NCBI RefSeq assembly: GCF_002251435.1
Contig: NZ_NPJI01000029.1
Coordinates: 1-64,000, forward strand
Source: Prevotella sp. P2-180
Lineage (GTDB): Bacteria > Bacteroidota > Bacteroidia > Bacteroidales > Bacteroidaceae
Direction of reading: 5' to 3'
Length of the DNA: 64,000 nucleotides
The position numbers were made by a program, and so were the translations under genes. The notes beneath the pieces were generated by a model. That model saw only the letters and a program-made list of their open reading frames with translations, did no database searches and was not told the origin of the DNA. Below, piece by piece: positions 17,638 to 27,336 of the stretch. Within the stretch, counting starts at the first letter, position 1. Every line of letters begins with the position of its first letter.

Positions 17638-19341
17638 TTAATTTGATTTTCTCAGACCCATTCTTGCCTCTACGACATTAATGACATAGTCGCCGAGCTT
17701 TTCGCATTCGCTTACGATGTCCATATACATGGTTCCGATAGCGTAAGAGTATTCGTGGTCGTTTACGTCGTTGATGTTTTCCGTACGTAGCTGATTGCGG
17801 TAGTTGTTGATCTCGTTCTCGATGTTGAAAGAGCGGTTGATGTCGAAGTTGTCCTTTCGTCCAAGCAGCAGGACATTCATCTGAGTCAGCGAGTCGTCGG
17901 TAAGCTCCATCATCTGATGCAAGTGTTCGTACTGGCTTTCTGTAAAGTCTTCCTTGCCAGCTGCCTTTCTGTTTATGGTTCGTGCAATGTTGTAGCAGCT
18001 GTCGCCGATGCTTTCCAATTCAGAAATCTCGCGTAGCATAGAGCGTATCTTTGCCTTTGTGTCGTCAGAAAGGTGTGCGTCGCTCACGCCGTCGAGATAT
18101 TTTGCAATCTCTATCTCCATGTTGTCTGTAATGCTTTCATACTTTTCTATGCGTGAGAACAGCTTGTTGAAGGCAGAGGAGTCGGTGGTGCCGAGCAGTT
18201 CGCGTACGAAATTGTACATCTTGTGAACTCGTTCGGCAAAGAGCTGTATTTCCTTCTGGGCTTCCAATACCGAGAGCTCCGGAGTCTTCATGATGGTGTT
18301 GCCACCGATATACTGAAGGCGGAACTCCTCTTCGTCTTCTTGGGTCTTTGGCTTTATGATCCGGCATACCAGTTTCTCTATTTGTGGAATAAACCAGATG
18401 AGCACAAACGTGTTGGTCACGTTGAAGGCTGTGTGGAATGCCGCAAGTACGATAGGAAGACGCGTTGCCAACTGTTGTGGAGTGAGGCTGTGGTCGTCAG
18501 GATTATAGTCAACAAACTGGCATACCGTATTGACAAACGGGTAGAACAAGCATAGAACCCAGATGACACCGATAACGTTGAACACCAAGTGGGCCAATGC
18601 CGCGCGTCGTGCCTGTGCGTTGGCACCGAGGGCAGCAAGGTTGGCAGTGGCGGTGGTTCCGATGTTCTCGCCCATGACGAGTGCAATGCCAAGATAAATA
18701 GGCAGCACACCTGTGGAGCATAGGAGAATGGTGATGGCCATTACGGCAGCCGACGACTGTACGATGCAAGTTATCAAGGTGCCAATGAGCAGGAAGATGA
18801 TGATGGTGAGATGGCTGCCAGTGTCGAAGGAACTGAAAAATTCAATTACTGCGGGATTATGTTCAAGATCGAGTTCTTTTCCGGCACCGCTGAGTAGTAC
18901 AAGCGAGAAAAACAAGAAAGCTATACCAAAAAGGAAGTCGCCGATATATCGTTTGCTTTTTGAGTAGATTAGCATGATGCCTAAGAAGAAGGCGGGGAAG
19001 ATGACTGTCGTAAGGTCTACATTGAATCCTAAACTCATGATCCAGGCAGTGAGAGTGGTTCCGATGTTTGCTCCCATAATGACAGAGATGGCTTGTGCAA
19101 GGGTTAGCAGTCCGGCGTTGACAAACGAAACGGTCATCACCGTGGTGGCTGAAGATGACTGCACGGAGCAGGTTACGAACATACCGGTCAGCATGCCAGT
19201 GAACCGGTTTTTGGTCATTGTCGCGAGAATGTGGCGAAGGTGCGAGCCAGCCATTTTCTGCAATGCCTCACTCATCACTTTCATACCATAGATCAACAGT
19301 GCGAGTGATCCGATAATCTTAAAAAAAATCCAAATCGACAT
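17638..19341 (-). CDS. Na+/phosphate cotransporter family protein with PhoU-like tail
   Basis: The 567-residue protein has the NptA/PNaS fold: two inverted repeats, each with the QSSSATT-type signature (CSVQSSSATTVMTVSFVNAG near 59-78; IVQSSAAVMAITIL near 190), several membrane helices in the first about 330 residues, and a cytosolic PhoU-like helical C-terminal region (about 350-560). It takes up phosphate with sodium across the inner membrane; the PhoU-like part probably regulates it. It is a single gene converging on the PUL 1 terminator. Confidence 0.92.
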   Translation of the reverse strand: MSIWIFFKIIGSLALLIYGMKVMSEALQKMAGSHLRHILATMTKNRFTGMLTGMFVTCSVQSSSATTVMTVSFVNAGLLTLAQAISVIMGANIGTTLTAWIMSLGFNVDLTTVIFPAFFLGIMLIYSKSKRYIGDFLFGIAFLFFSLVLLSGAGKELDLEHNPAVIEFFSSFDTGSHLTIIIFLLIGTLITCIVQSSAAVMAITILLCSTGVLPIYLGIALVMGENIGTTATANLAALGANAQARRAALAHLVFNVIGVIWVLCLFYPFVNTVCQFVDYNPDDHSLTPQQLATRLPIVLAAFHTAFNVTNTFVLIWFIPQIEKLVCRIIKPKTQEDEEEFRLQYIGGNTIMKTPELSVLEAQKEIQLFAERVHKMYNFVRELLGTTDSSAFNKLFSRIEKYESITDNMEIEIAKYLDGVSDAHLSDDTKAKIRSMLREISELESIGDSCYNIARTINRKAAGKEDFTESQYEHLHQMMELTDDSLTQMNVLLLGRKDNFDINRSFNIENEINNYRNQLRTENINDVNDHEYSYAIGTMYMDIVSECEKLGDYVINVVEARMGLRKSN

Positions 19342-19429
19342 ATTTTTACTTAATTTAGTTATGCTTTCTTTGATATGTCATTTTTTTTACGTAATTTTAC
19401 AGCCGTAAACCCATAAAAAAGACATAGAA

Positions 19430-21091
19430 ATGAAACAAGAGTTACAAATCCGTTGCAAAAATAATAAAAAAACGGAAAATATCAGCATCGGAAGCTCACT
19501 TTCTGAGATTTTTGATGAAATTAATTTGAAAATGGACTTCGGACCTGTCAGTGCAAAGGTAAATAACAAGGTGGAAGGACTGAATTATCGTGTTTACCAT
19601 AACAAAGACGTGGAGTTTCTCGACTTGTATTCATCATCGGGTATGAGAGCCTATACGCGTACATTATTTTTTATATTATGCAAAGCAGCCAACGATATAT
19701 TCAAAAATGTCGGTATGGTGATTGACATTCCTGTGTCGAATGGATACTACTGCGACTTGCAGCTGGGAAGACCCTTGGCTGAAGATGAGGTGAAAGCCAT
19801 AAAGGAAAGGATGCAGCAGGTGATTGACGCTGCAATGCCTATAAGAAGAAGAGAATGTACGACTGAAGAAGCTGTAAGAGTGTTTAACGAGGTAGGCGAC
19901 AAGGAAAAGGTGAAACTGCTCAGCAGCACTGGAAGGCTGTACACCGTTTATTACGACCTCGATGGATACAAGGACTATTATTATGGCACACTGCTCACCA
20001 ACACCTCGCAGATTCATCTCTTCGACCTTGTGAAGTATTATGATGGCATGCTACTGCGTATTCCACTGAGTAGCGACCCATCGAAACTTGGAGAACTGAT
20101 ACGTCAGGACAAGCTATTCGAAATATTTACCGAACACCATAAATGGCAGGACATCATCGGAATACGCACTATAGGCGACCTGAACAAGGTGGTGGACGAT
20201 GGAAATGCCATGGGACTGATAAACGTGGCTGAGGCATTACAAGAAAAAAAGATTTCTCACATCGCTGAAATGATTGCAGAAAGGAAAAACGTCAGGGTGG
20301 TGCTTATAGCTGGACCTTCGTCGAGCGGAAAGACTACCACATGCAAGAGACTGTCGATACAGTTGATAGTGAACGGACTGAAACCAGTGGGAATATCTCT
20401 CGACGACTATTTCGTTGACCGCGAAAAGACTCCACGCGACGAAAATGGAAATATGGACTACGAGCATGTAGAAGCACTGAACATTCCTTTGCTTAACCAA
20501 CAACTCAACGCTCTGATGGCAGGAGAAGAAGTGGAACTGCCGAAATATAACTTCCAGACCGGAAAGAGCGAGAAGAGCGGGCGAAAGCTGAGACTGAAGG
20601 GTAACGAGGTGCTTGTGGTGGAGGGCATTCACGCTCTTAACCCGATGCTCACGGCTCAGATACCCGAAGAGAGCAAGTTCCGCGTTTATGCCTCTGCGCT
20701 AACCACCATACTGCTCGACAACCATAATTATGTCCCAACCACCGACAACCGTTTGCTTCGCCGCATAATACGCGACTACAAGTATCGTGGTGTAAGCGCA
20801 CAGGAAACCATCCGCCGTTGGCCTTCGGTAAGGGCTGGTGAAAACAAGTGGATATTCCCGTTCCAGGAGAATGCAGACGTGATGTTCAACACTGCCATGC
20901 TGTTTGAACTTGGAGTGATAAAGAGTCAGGCAGAGCCGCTGCTCGAACTGGTGCCGGAAGACTGTGATGAATACAGCGAGGCATATCGCCTGTTGAAATT
21001 CCTGAGATATATCCGTCCGATACCCAACCGACAAGTGCCTCCATCATCTTTATTGAGAGAGTTTCTCGGCGGAAGCTCGTTCAAGTATTGA
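19430..21091 (+). CDS. Uridine kinase-like nucleoside kinase with N-terminal TGS/ThrRS-like domains
   Basis: The 553-residue protein starts with a TGS-like domain (about 1-65), a threonyl-tRNA-synthetase-like second domain (about 70-230) and ends in a uridine/phosphoribulokinase-type P-loop kinase (about 285-480) with Walker A GPSSSGKTTTCKR and the DDYFVDREKTPRDENG segment. Proteins of this plan are common in Bacteroidota and Firmicutes; the phosphorylated substrate is not certain. Its last 42 bp overlap the end of dusB on the other strand. Confidence 0.85.
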   Translation: MKQELQIRCKNNKKTENISIGSSLSEIFDEINLKMDFGPVSAKVNNKVEGLNYRVYHNKDVEFLDLYSSSGMRAYTRTLFFILCKAANDIFKNVGMVIDIPVSNGYYCDLQLGRPLAEDEVKAIKERMQQVIDAAMPIRRRECTTEEAVRVFNEVGDKEKVKLLSSTGRLYTVYYDLDGYKDYYYGTLLTNTSQIHLFDLVKYYDGMLLRIPLSSDPSKLGELIRQDKLFEIFTEHHKWQDIIGIRTIGDLNKVVDDGNAMGLINVAEALQEKKISHIAEMIAERKNVRVVLIAGPSSSGKTTTCKRLSIQLIVNGLKPVGISLDDYFVDREKTPRDENGNMDYEHVEALNIPLLNQQLNALMAGEEVELPKYNFQTGKSEKSGRKLRLKGNEVLVVEGIHALNPMLTAQIPEESKFRVYASALTTILLDNHNYVPTTDNRLLRRIIRDYKYRGVSAQETIRRWPSVRAGENKWIFPFQENADVMFNTAMLFELGVIKSQAEPLLELVPEDCDEYSEAYRLLKFLRYIRPIPNRQVPPSSLLREFLGGSSFKY

Positions 21092-22036
21092 TGTCAGTTC
21101 CTCGACAGTGGTTGCCCTTAGCATGGCAATTCTTGTATCGCGGAAGTTTGGAATGCCTTTGAATATGGGGGTTGCGGCAAGGTGGCGGCGTGTGTGTAGA
21201 ATGCCACGATATTCGTCGATGCGTTCAACGTTGATGCGCAGTTGTTCTTTCAGCACCTCCAGTTTCCATTGTGTGTCCATTATAGGGTCAGGGTCGCGGC
21301 CTTCAAGATAGTCGCGTATCTCTTTGAAAATCCAAGGCCGTCCGAATGTGGCGCGGCCTATCATCACTGCATCAACTCCATATTCGTCGAACGCACGTTT
21401 GGTGTCTTCGGGCGAACAGATGTCGCCATTGCCTATTATGGGTATGGAGATTCGCGGATTACGTTTCACCTCGGCTATCGGATTCCAGTCTGCAACACCT
21501 GTATACATCTGCGAACGGGTCCTGCCATGAATTGTTAGGGCGGATATTCCGCAGTCTTGAAGTTGTTCGGCGAGAGTTGGTATTATGATGTTGTCTTGTG
21601 TCCAGCCTAATCGGGTTTTTACCGTTACGGGCAGTTTAACGGCTTTCACCACTTCTCGTGTAATGTTGAGCAAGAGTGGGATATTCTGCAGCATGCCGGC
21701 GCCAGCCCCTTTTCCAGCTACTTTTTTCACGGGGCATCCGAAATTGATGTCGATAATGTCCGGTTTTGCCTCTTCCACAATCTTTGCCGCTTCCACCATG
21801 TCTTCCACGCTGCGTCCATAAATTTGTATTCCCACCGGACGTTCTTCTTCGCTTATGGTCAGTTTGTTGATAGTAGATTTCACCGACCTAACCAAAGCCT
21901 CTGCGCTCACAAACTCTGTGTATACCATTGAAGCACCATAGCGTTTGCAAAGCAGTCGGAATCCAATGTCGGTCACGTCTTCCATTGGAGCCAGGAACAC
22001 TGGTTTCTGTCCAAATTCGATATTGCCTATTTTCAT
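21050..22036 (-). CDS. dusB: tRNA-dihydrouridine synthase DusB
   Basis: The 328-residue protein is a Dus-family FMN enzyme: LAPMEDVTDIGFR near the N-terminus, catalytic Cys in INFGCPVKKVAGKGAG (near 100), ALTIHGRTRSQMYTG FMN/tRNA segment (near 170) and a helical C-terminal tRNA-binding domain. It reduces uridines in tRNA to dihydrouridine. It is the last gene of the DUF2851-thioesterase-dprA-dusB run and its end overlaps the uridine kinase-like gene tail to tail. Confidence 0.93.
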   Translation of the reverse strand: MKIGNIEFGQKPVFLAPMEDVTDIGFRLLCKRYGASMVYTEFVSAEALVRSVKSTINKLTISEEERPVGIQIYGRSVEDMVEAAKIVEEAKPDIIDINFGCPVKKVAGKGAGAGMLQNIPLLLNITREVVKAVKLPVTVKTRLGWTQDNIIIPTLAEQLQDCGISALTIHGRTRSQMYTGVADWNPIAEVKRNPRISIPIIGNGDICSPEDTKRAFDEYGVDAVMIGRATFGRPWIFKEIRDYLEGRDPDPIMDTQWKLEVLKEQLRINVERIDEYRGILHTRRHLAATPIFKGIPNFRDTRIAMLRATTVEELTSILERASAEKLSQ

Positions 22037-22084
22037 GTTTTTACAATAGTTCTTTTACACCTTATATATATAAATAGATGAATC

Positions 22085-23215
22085 TTATTTTATCAAATGA
22101 TAATTACCGCCAGCCATTGGTCTTACAATGCCGTTCATTTCCATTTCGAAGAGAAGTTGGTTTAGCTTGCCAATGGTAAATCCTGTCTTAATCATAAGAA
22201 TGTTAAGCTGAAGGTCGCCAAATTTTTCGAGAGTATTGGCTATGGTTTGTTGTTCGTCTGTCAGTTCAGGGAAGAGCGAAAGCTCAATGCCTCTTGATTT
22301 TGCCTCTTCAAGGATTTTATCGTTTTCCCATCCCATTGACAAGACGAAGTCTTCTGCCGAAAGCAATAGGCTGGCTTGGTTGTCGTGTATGAGTGAGTTG
22401 CATCCTTGAGAGTAGTGGTCGCTGGTTCTTCCAGGCACTGCAAACACATCTCTACCGTAGTCTTGCGATATTCTTGCCGTGATGAGTCCTCCTCCATGTT
22501 TTGCTGATTCGACGAGTATGCAAGCATCAGAAATGCCAGCCACTATTCTGTTTCGTCGTATGAAGTTTTGCTTGTCAATTCTAGTGTTCGACATATATTC
22601 TGTCAGCAGCCCTCCTTGTTCAATCATTTTTGTAGCCGTTTCCCTGTGCATGGAAGGATATAAGGTGTCGAGTCCGTGTGCGAGCACTCCCACGGTGTTG
22701 AATCCATTGTCGAGGGCATACTTGTGAGCGTTGATGTCTACACCGTATGCCAGTCCGCTGACGATGAGCACTTCAGGGCATAGCTTTTTCAGGTCGGAAA
22801 TGAACCTGCATATCACGTCAGAGCCGTAGTTGGTGCAGTGGCGAGTGCCTATAATGTTTATTACGTGATGGCAGTTGAGATTGGCGTTGCCTTTGTAATA
22901 CAGTACTACAGGAGCGTCTGGACATTCGTTTAGTCGTTGCGGATAGTCGTTGTCGCCATAGCAGAGTATGGAGATATTGTTTTTCTGACAGAATTCCATT
23001 TCGCTTTTAGCGTAGGCTATTGCGTCGTTCCAGTTGCCGCCGATAATGTCTTTTAGTCTTTTTGAAGATTCGGGCAATAACTCTTCAAGATGATCACGTG
23101 TTTCATACACTGTCTTTCCGCTGCCGGTTTGTTGTATAATCCGTAGCAGTACGTCAGGACTGATATATCCCAATTTTGTGAGTGCAATGGTGTAGAGAAT
23201 ATCGTCGTTGCTCAT
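22085..23215 (-). CDS. dprA: DNA processing protein DprA
   Basis: The 376-residue protein has an N-terminal helical region (1-70), the Rossmann-like DprA/Smf core (about 75-295) with GLAYGVDINAHKYAL, VLAHGLDTLYPSMH and FIRRNRIVAGISDACILVESA, and a C-terminal winged-helix-like domain (DLQLNILMIKTGFTIGKLNQLL near 335). DprA protects incoming single-stranded DNA during transformation and loads RecA. It lies 21 bp after the thioesterase gene in the same run. Confidence 0.95.
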   Translation of the reverse strand: MSNDDILYTIALTKLGYISPDVLLRIIQQTGSGKTVYETRDHLEELLPESSKRLKDIIGGNWNDAIAYAKSEMEFCQKNNISILCYGDNDYPQRLNECPDAPVVLYYKGNANLNCHHVINIIGTRHCTNYGSDVICRFISDLKKLCPEVLIVSGLAYGVDINAHKYALDNGFNTVGVLAHGLDTLYPSMHRETATKMIEQGGLLTEYMSNTRIDKQNFIRRNRIVAGISDACILVESAKHGGGLITARISQDYGRDVFAVPGRTSDHYSQGCNSLIHDNQASLLLSAEDFVLSMGWENDKILEEAKSRGIELSLFPELTDEQQTIANTLEKFGDLQLNILMIKTGFTIGKLNQLLFEMEMNGIVRPMAGGNYHLIK

Positions 23216-23236
23216 AAGTGAGTGTTGTTGAGTTGT

Positions 23237-23629
23237 TTATTGCAGCAATGCCCTGTCGTAGTCTTCGCTTGCCGCCAGTTTTCCGTTAACAAGACAAACG
23301 ATGACTATTTCCCCTTGGAAACAAAGTTTTTCGTCGCTTGCTCTGTATATGTCTTGTAAGAATACATATTTCAGTCCTTCTTTTCTTATGGCGAGTCGTG
23401 ATATGAACTCATCGTCGCATTGCAGTGGAGTTTTGAATCTCAGGTTCATTTTCGCCACCACGGCGTCGACACCTTTCCTGTGCATCTCAGCAAAGCTAAG
23501 CCCTCTTTCCTTTATGAAGAGGTGGCGTGTATGTTCTGCATAATGCAGATAGTTGGCATTGTTTACTATACCTTCGATGTCGCACTCATAGTCGCGAACC
23601 ATCATTCTTGTTTCAAATATATATTTCAT
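23237..23629 (-). CDS. Hotdog-fold acyl-CoA thioesterase
   Basis: The 130-residue protein is a 4HBT/YbgC-type hotdog enzyme. The start MKYIFETRMMVRDYECDIEGIVNN matches the family pattern with Asp (YECDIEGIVNNANYLHYAEH) at the active site. It likely hydrolyses acyl-CoA or acyl-ACP thioesters in the cytoplasm; the acyl chain is unknown. It is only 4 bp from the DUF2851 gene upstream and 21 bp from dprA downstream, so it is translated from one message with them. Confidence 0.88.
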   Translation of the reverse strand: MKYIFETRMMVRDYECDIEGIVNNANYLHYAEHTRHLFIKERGLSFAEMHRKGVDAVVAKMNLRFKTPLQCDDEFISRLAIRKEGLKYVFLQDIYRASDEKLCFQGEIVIVCLVNGKLAASEDYDRALLQ

Positions 23630-23633
23630 GTTT

Positions 23634-24956
23634 TTACTGGTTTTGTTGTAAATTATGACCTTCTACCCTCTTCAAATACTCATACCCAATTCTGCATCTC
23701 AGACATTCCCTTTTGTCGCAGTATTCCTTTTTCAGTTGTATCAGGGCTTGTGTGTCGCCGGCGTTTGTCACTTCCAGTCCACATTCTCTCCACATTCTTA
23801 TTATATGGTTGTTTTCAGCTTTCAGTTGGTCGAGTATGTCGAAGGCCCGTTCGCAAAGAAGCTCGTTTTGGATGTGTCTGCCGTAGGCAAAAAGCATCGG
23901 CACGGCGGTGTTGATGAGTAGCAGGTTGATGGAGAAAGGTGACATGCTTTTGCTGTTTTGTAGACTCTCTGCGCCGAAAATGTAATGATTGCCCCAATAT
24001 GGAGTGACATGTGTGGCAAACAGAGATGCCATCTCTTGTGCAGTCTTGCATTCCACAAGTCGGCTCAGCGACATACGCCTTTCGTAGTATAGAGTGGCGA
24101 GTTGTGATATTCTTATGTGGGGAAAGTTCTGGGGACGAAGTCGTAGAAACTTCCACATCTTGAAGTCGATGGGCGTGAGCTTGAACTTATGCGCCAGATA
24201 GCGGTATTCGTTGGCCATCTTCGTGTAGTAGCTGTCGTTGATGGCGTTTTGCTGATGTTTCTTAGGCACTGAGTTGATGTCGAGAAGTCCTGCCTGACCC
24301 ATGAACATCGTCTCTACCTGAAACAAGTCGTCGCGGTGATGAGCCACGCAGTTCAGTTGAAGATTGGTGGCCCACTGCTCGAATGCGTCGCCATTGATGC
24401 CGAAGCCGTAGTTGCGTGCCAAGGTAACAAAAAGTGCGTCCTCCCACGAGCCGTTGAGCCTTTCTACACGTCGTCTGATAGATTCGGTTTTCTGCTCCAG
24501 TCGTTCGGTTTCCAAACACGACATCCATGAGTGTATCGTGAGTTTGGTGAGAGAAGGCACTATCTTGTAGCATGGCGGATAGCAGTCGGTCTTCATCAGT
24601 ATGGAATAGTTGTCGGTCACATGTTGTGGAACGGTCAGCATCAGCTGCGGCAGAGTCTCGCCTTTTGAGTTTCTTACCTCGCAGTCTATACATTCCGCCA
24701 CATGTAGCACCACATTGTCGTATGCCGGGTTTTGGTCGTGACCGTGTAGATACCAGTCTTTCGACTTGTCGTGTATCTCGACGTTTCCCACCCATGTCTG
24801 GCCGTCAATTTTCACCTTGGCATTGAAGAAATCAGGTCCTGCGTTCCTGTTGTGGAGTCCAGGATCGATAATCTCTACGAGTCGTCCGTCTGTTGTGGTG
24901 AGTTCTCCAAGAGGCGTCATCTTGTGTTTCCACACATAGTGCAACAATTGTTCCAT
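23634..24956 (-). CDS. DUF2851 family protein
   Basis: A 440-residue soluble protein beginning MEQLLHYVWKHKMTPLGELTT and containing EIIDPGLHNRNAGPDFFNAKVKIDG and HVAECIDCEV, which identify the DUF2851 family common in Bacteroidota. The C-terminus carries four Cys (near 413-425: EYCDKRECLRCRIG) that may bind zinc. Function unknown; it heads the gene run ending with dprA and dusB, so a link to nucleic-acid metabolism is possible but unproven. Confidence 0.85.
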   Translation of the reverse strand: MEQLLHYVWKHKMTPLGELTTTDGRLVEIIDPGLHNRNAGPDFFNAKVKIDGQTWVGNVEIHDKSKDWYLHGHDQNPAYDNVVLHVAECIDCEVRNSKGETLPQLMLTVPQHVTDNYSILMKTDCYPPCYKIVPSLTKLTIHSWMSCLETERLEQKTESIRRRVERLNGSWEDALFVTLARNYGFGINGDAFEQWATNLQLNCVAHHRDDLFQVETMFMGQAGLLDINSVPKKHQQNAINDSYYTKMANEYRYLAHKFKLTPIDFKMWKFLRLRPQNFPHIRISQLATLYYERRMSLSRLVECKTAQEMASLFATHVTPYWGNHYIFGAESLQNSKSMSPFSINLLLINTAVPMLFAYGRHIQNELLCERAFDILDQLKAENNHIIRMWRECGLEVTNAGDTQALIQLKKEYCDKRECLRCRIGYEYLKRVEGHNLQQNQ

Positions 24957-24997
24957 GTTTTTTCCAAATTAGTATAGGAATAGTCCTTAATCTGCAA

Positions 24998-25005
24998 CAA
25001 AAGTA
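24998..25005 (-). promoter_or_regulatory. -7 box for the DUF2851-dprA-dusB run
   Basis: Reads TACTTTTG then TTGCAG on the minus strand, 41 bp before the DUF2851 start. No clear -33 TTTG. It is back to back with the dapB promoter. Confidence 0.5.
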
Positions 25006-25068
25006 ATCAAAAAAAATGCAAAAAACGCATATAAAGTGTTTTTGTTCTGATTTTTTAACTGAAAACCA

Positions 25069-25098
25069 ATTGATTATGCACAAAATTCAGTAACTTTG
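25069..25098 (+). promoter_or_regulatory. Promoter for dapB-lepB run
   Basis: ATTG (25069-25072) and TAACTTTG (25091-25098) with 18 bp between them match the Bacteroidota consensus. The dapB ATG is 23 bp downstream. Confidence 0.7.
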
Positions 25099-25121
25099 CA
25101 CAAAATTTTAATAAGAACAAT

Positions 25122-25877
25122 ATGAAAATAGCATTAATAGGTTACGGAAAGATGGGTAAAATGATAGAAGAAATAGCCATCAGCCGTGGACATGAGATTG
25201 TAAGTATCATAGATATCGACAACCAGGAAGACTTCGACAGTCCTGCTTTCGCATCTGCCGATGTGGCTATAGAATTCACTGCTCCGCATGTGGCCTATGG
25301 CAACTATTTGCGCGCCTTCAGCCACAATGTAAAAGTGGTCAGCGGGTCTACTGGTTGGATGGACGACCATAAAGCCGACGTGGAGCGCCTTTGTCGCGAG
25401 CAGGGGCAGACATTGTTTTGGGCGTCAAACTTCTCTATCGGTGTAGCCATCTTCTCGGCTGCTAACCGTTATCTTGCAAAAATCATGAACCAGTTTCCAC
25501 AGTATGATGTGGAGATGGAAGAGGTTCACCACATACATAAACTCGACGCGCCAAGCGGCACAGCCATCACGCTTGCCGAGGAGATAGTGGCCGAGATAGA
25601 CCGAAAGGATGGCTGGACCAAAGGCACGCTGCTTGCTCCCGACGGCACCCTCTCTGGGGAAAGGAATGCCGATGCCGATAAGTTGCGCATCGACTCCATC
25701 CGACGCGACGAGGTGCCTGGAATACACACCATAAAATACGACTCGGAAGCAGACTGCATCACCATTACCCACGATGCACACTCACGCAAAGGCTTTGCCC
25801 TCGGAGCCGTTCTTGCTGCTGAATATACCAAAGACCATAGCGGTCTGCTCACAATCAGTGACATGTTTAAGTTTTAG
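25122..25877 (+). CDS. dapB: 4-hydroxy-tetrahydrodipicolinate reductase DapB
   Basis: The 251-residue enzyme has the NAD(P)H-binding GYGKMGKMIEE start and the DapB signature HHIHKLDAPSGTAITLAEE (near 140-158; catalytic His and Lys present). It makes tetrahydrodipicolinate in lysine and diaminopimelate synthesis, so it serves peptidoglycan building. The stop is 3 bp before lepB, indicating cotranscription. Confidence 0.96.
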   Translation: MKIALIGYGKMGKMIEEIAISRGHEIVSIIDIDNQEDFDSPAFASADVAIEFTAPHVAYGNYLRAFSHNVKVVSGSTGWMDDHKADVERLCREQGQTLFWASNFSIGVAIFSAANRYLAKIMNQFPQYDVEMEEVHHIHKLDAPSGTAITLAEEIVAEIDRKDGWTKGTLLAPDGTLSGERNADADKLRIDSIRRDEVPGIHTIKYDSEADCITITHDAHSRKGFALGAVLAAEYTKDHSGLLTISDMFKF

Positions 25878-25880
25878 GCA

Positions 25881-27317
25881 ATGGAAGATTTAAAGAAGAG
25901 AAAACTGAATATGAAAGTGCAATGGGCTAAGTTTGCCGTTGTACTCGCACTGTATATAGCATTCCTCGTTTGGGTGAAAAGCTGGTTGGGAGTAGTGGTC
26001 ATACCTTTTATATATGACATCTACATCACAAAGAAGATAAAATGGCAATGGTGGAAAGAAGCGGAAAAACCAGTGAAGTTTGTCATGTCGTGGGTCGACG
26101 CACTCGTCTTCGCCCTCGTGGCAGTGTATTTCATCAACCTGTTTTTCTTCCAAAACTATGTCATTCCTTCGAGTTCGCTCGAGAAGTCGCTGCTCACAGG
26201 CGACTACCTCTTTGTAAGTAAGGTGAGCTACGGACCACGCATTCCAGAGACACCGCTCACCATGCCCCTCACACAACACACACTGCCTGTGGTGGAGTGT
26301 AAGTCATACATCGAGTGGCCCCATTGGGACTATCGCCGCGTGAAAGGACTTGGTAAGGTGGAGCTGAACGACATCGTGGTATTTAACTATCCTGCTGGCG
26401 ACACCCTCTGCTCTGCACCACAATACCAAAGCTACGACTACTACGGCATGTGCTACAGCATAGGCTATCAACTTTATCCACAACGGCCTAATCCAGACTC
26501 ACTGTCTGCCAACGACCGTATAAAGTATTTCAACACCTTGTATGAGACAGGACGAGAGGAACTGCGACGCAACGAGGCAGAGTACGGAAAAATAATCACC
26601 CGCCCCACCGACCGTCGTGAGAACTATGTGAAACGATGTGTGGGACTGCCAGGACAGACCTTGCAGATAAAAAACCGCATTGTCTATCTCGATGGAAAGG
26701 CAAACAAGGAACCGGAAGAAGTGCAGTACACATATTATGTAAAGTTGAAACAGCACATACCGGATGAAATGCTGAAAGACCTTGGCATATCCATGGAAGA
26801 CCTCGTGAGCCTTAACACAGCAGGCTACATGCCACTTACAAAAAGGGCGGTGGCTACTCTCTCAAAAAGAAAAGACCTTGTGGAAAGCATACGGATTAAC
26901 ACCGACGCTTCAGAACACGACATCTATCCTCTTAATGGTAACATGCACTGGACGCGTGACAACTATGGACCGATATGGATTCCGGCAAAGGGAAAGAGTA
27001 TCAACTTGACACTCGACAATATTGCAGTATACGAACGACCGATAAAAGTATACGAACATAACGACCTGCAAATAAAGGAAGGAAAGATATACATCAATGG
27101 AAAAGAAGCTGACAGCTACACTTTCAAGATGGACTACTACTGGATGATGGGAGACAACCGGCATAACTCAGCAGACTCCCGATACTGGGGATTCGTGCCT
27201 GAAGACCATGTGGTGGGAAAACCAATCTTCATCTGGTGGTCAAGCGATCCCGACCGAAGCGGATTCGGAGGTATACGCTGGCAACGGCTCTTCAGGTTTG
27301 TAGACAACATAAAGTAA
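25881..27317 (+). CDS. lepB: Signal peptidase I
   Basis: A 478-residue S26 signal peptidase, longer than enterobacterial LepB, as usual in Bacteroidota. Two hydrophobic N-terminal stretches (about 13-37 and 72-92) precede catalytic Ser in IPSSSLEKSLLTGDYLF; the general-base Lys is in NYVKRCVGLPGQTLQIKN (near 250), followed after a long insert by MMGDNRHNSADSRYWGFVP (near 417). It removes signal peptides at the outer face of the inner membrane. A degenerate relative follows 19 bp downstream. Confidence 0.95.
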   Translation: MEDLKKRKLNMKVQWAKFAVVLALYIAFLVWVKSWLGVVVIPFIYDIYITKKIKWQWWKEAEKPVKFVMSWVDALVFALVAVYFINLFFFQNYVIPSSSLEKSLLTGDYLFVSKVSYGPRIPETPLTMPLTQHTLPVVECKSYIEWPHWDYRRVKGLGKVELNDIVVFNYPAGDTLCSAPQYQSYDYYGMCYSIGYQLYPQRPNPDSLSANDRIKYFNTLYETGREELRRNEAEYGKIITRPTDRRENYVKRCVGLPGQTLQIKNRIVYLDGKANKEPEEVQYTYYVKLKQHIPDEMLKDLGISMEDLVSLNTAGYMPLTKRAVATLSKRKDLVESIRINTDASEHDIYPLNGNMHWTRDNYGPIWIPAKGKSINLTLDNIAVYERPIKVYEHNDLQIKEGKIYINGKEADSYTFKMDYYWMMGDNRHNSADSRYWGFVPEDHVVGKPIFIWWSSDPDRSGFGGIRWQRLFRFVDNIK

Positions 27318-27336
27318 CGGGAGAACAACTGAAGAT

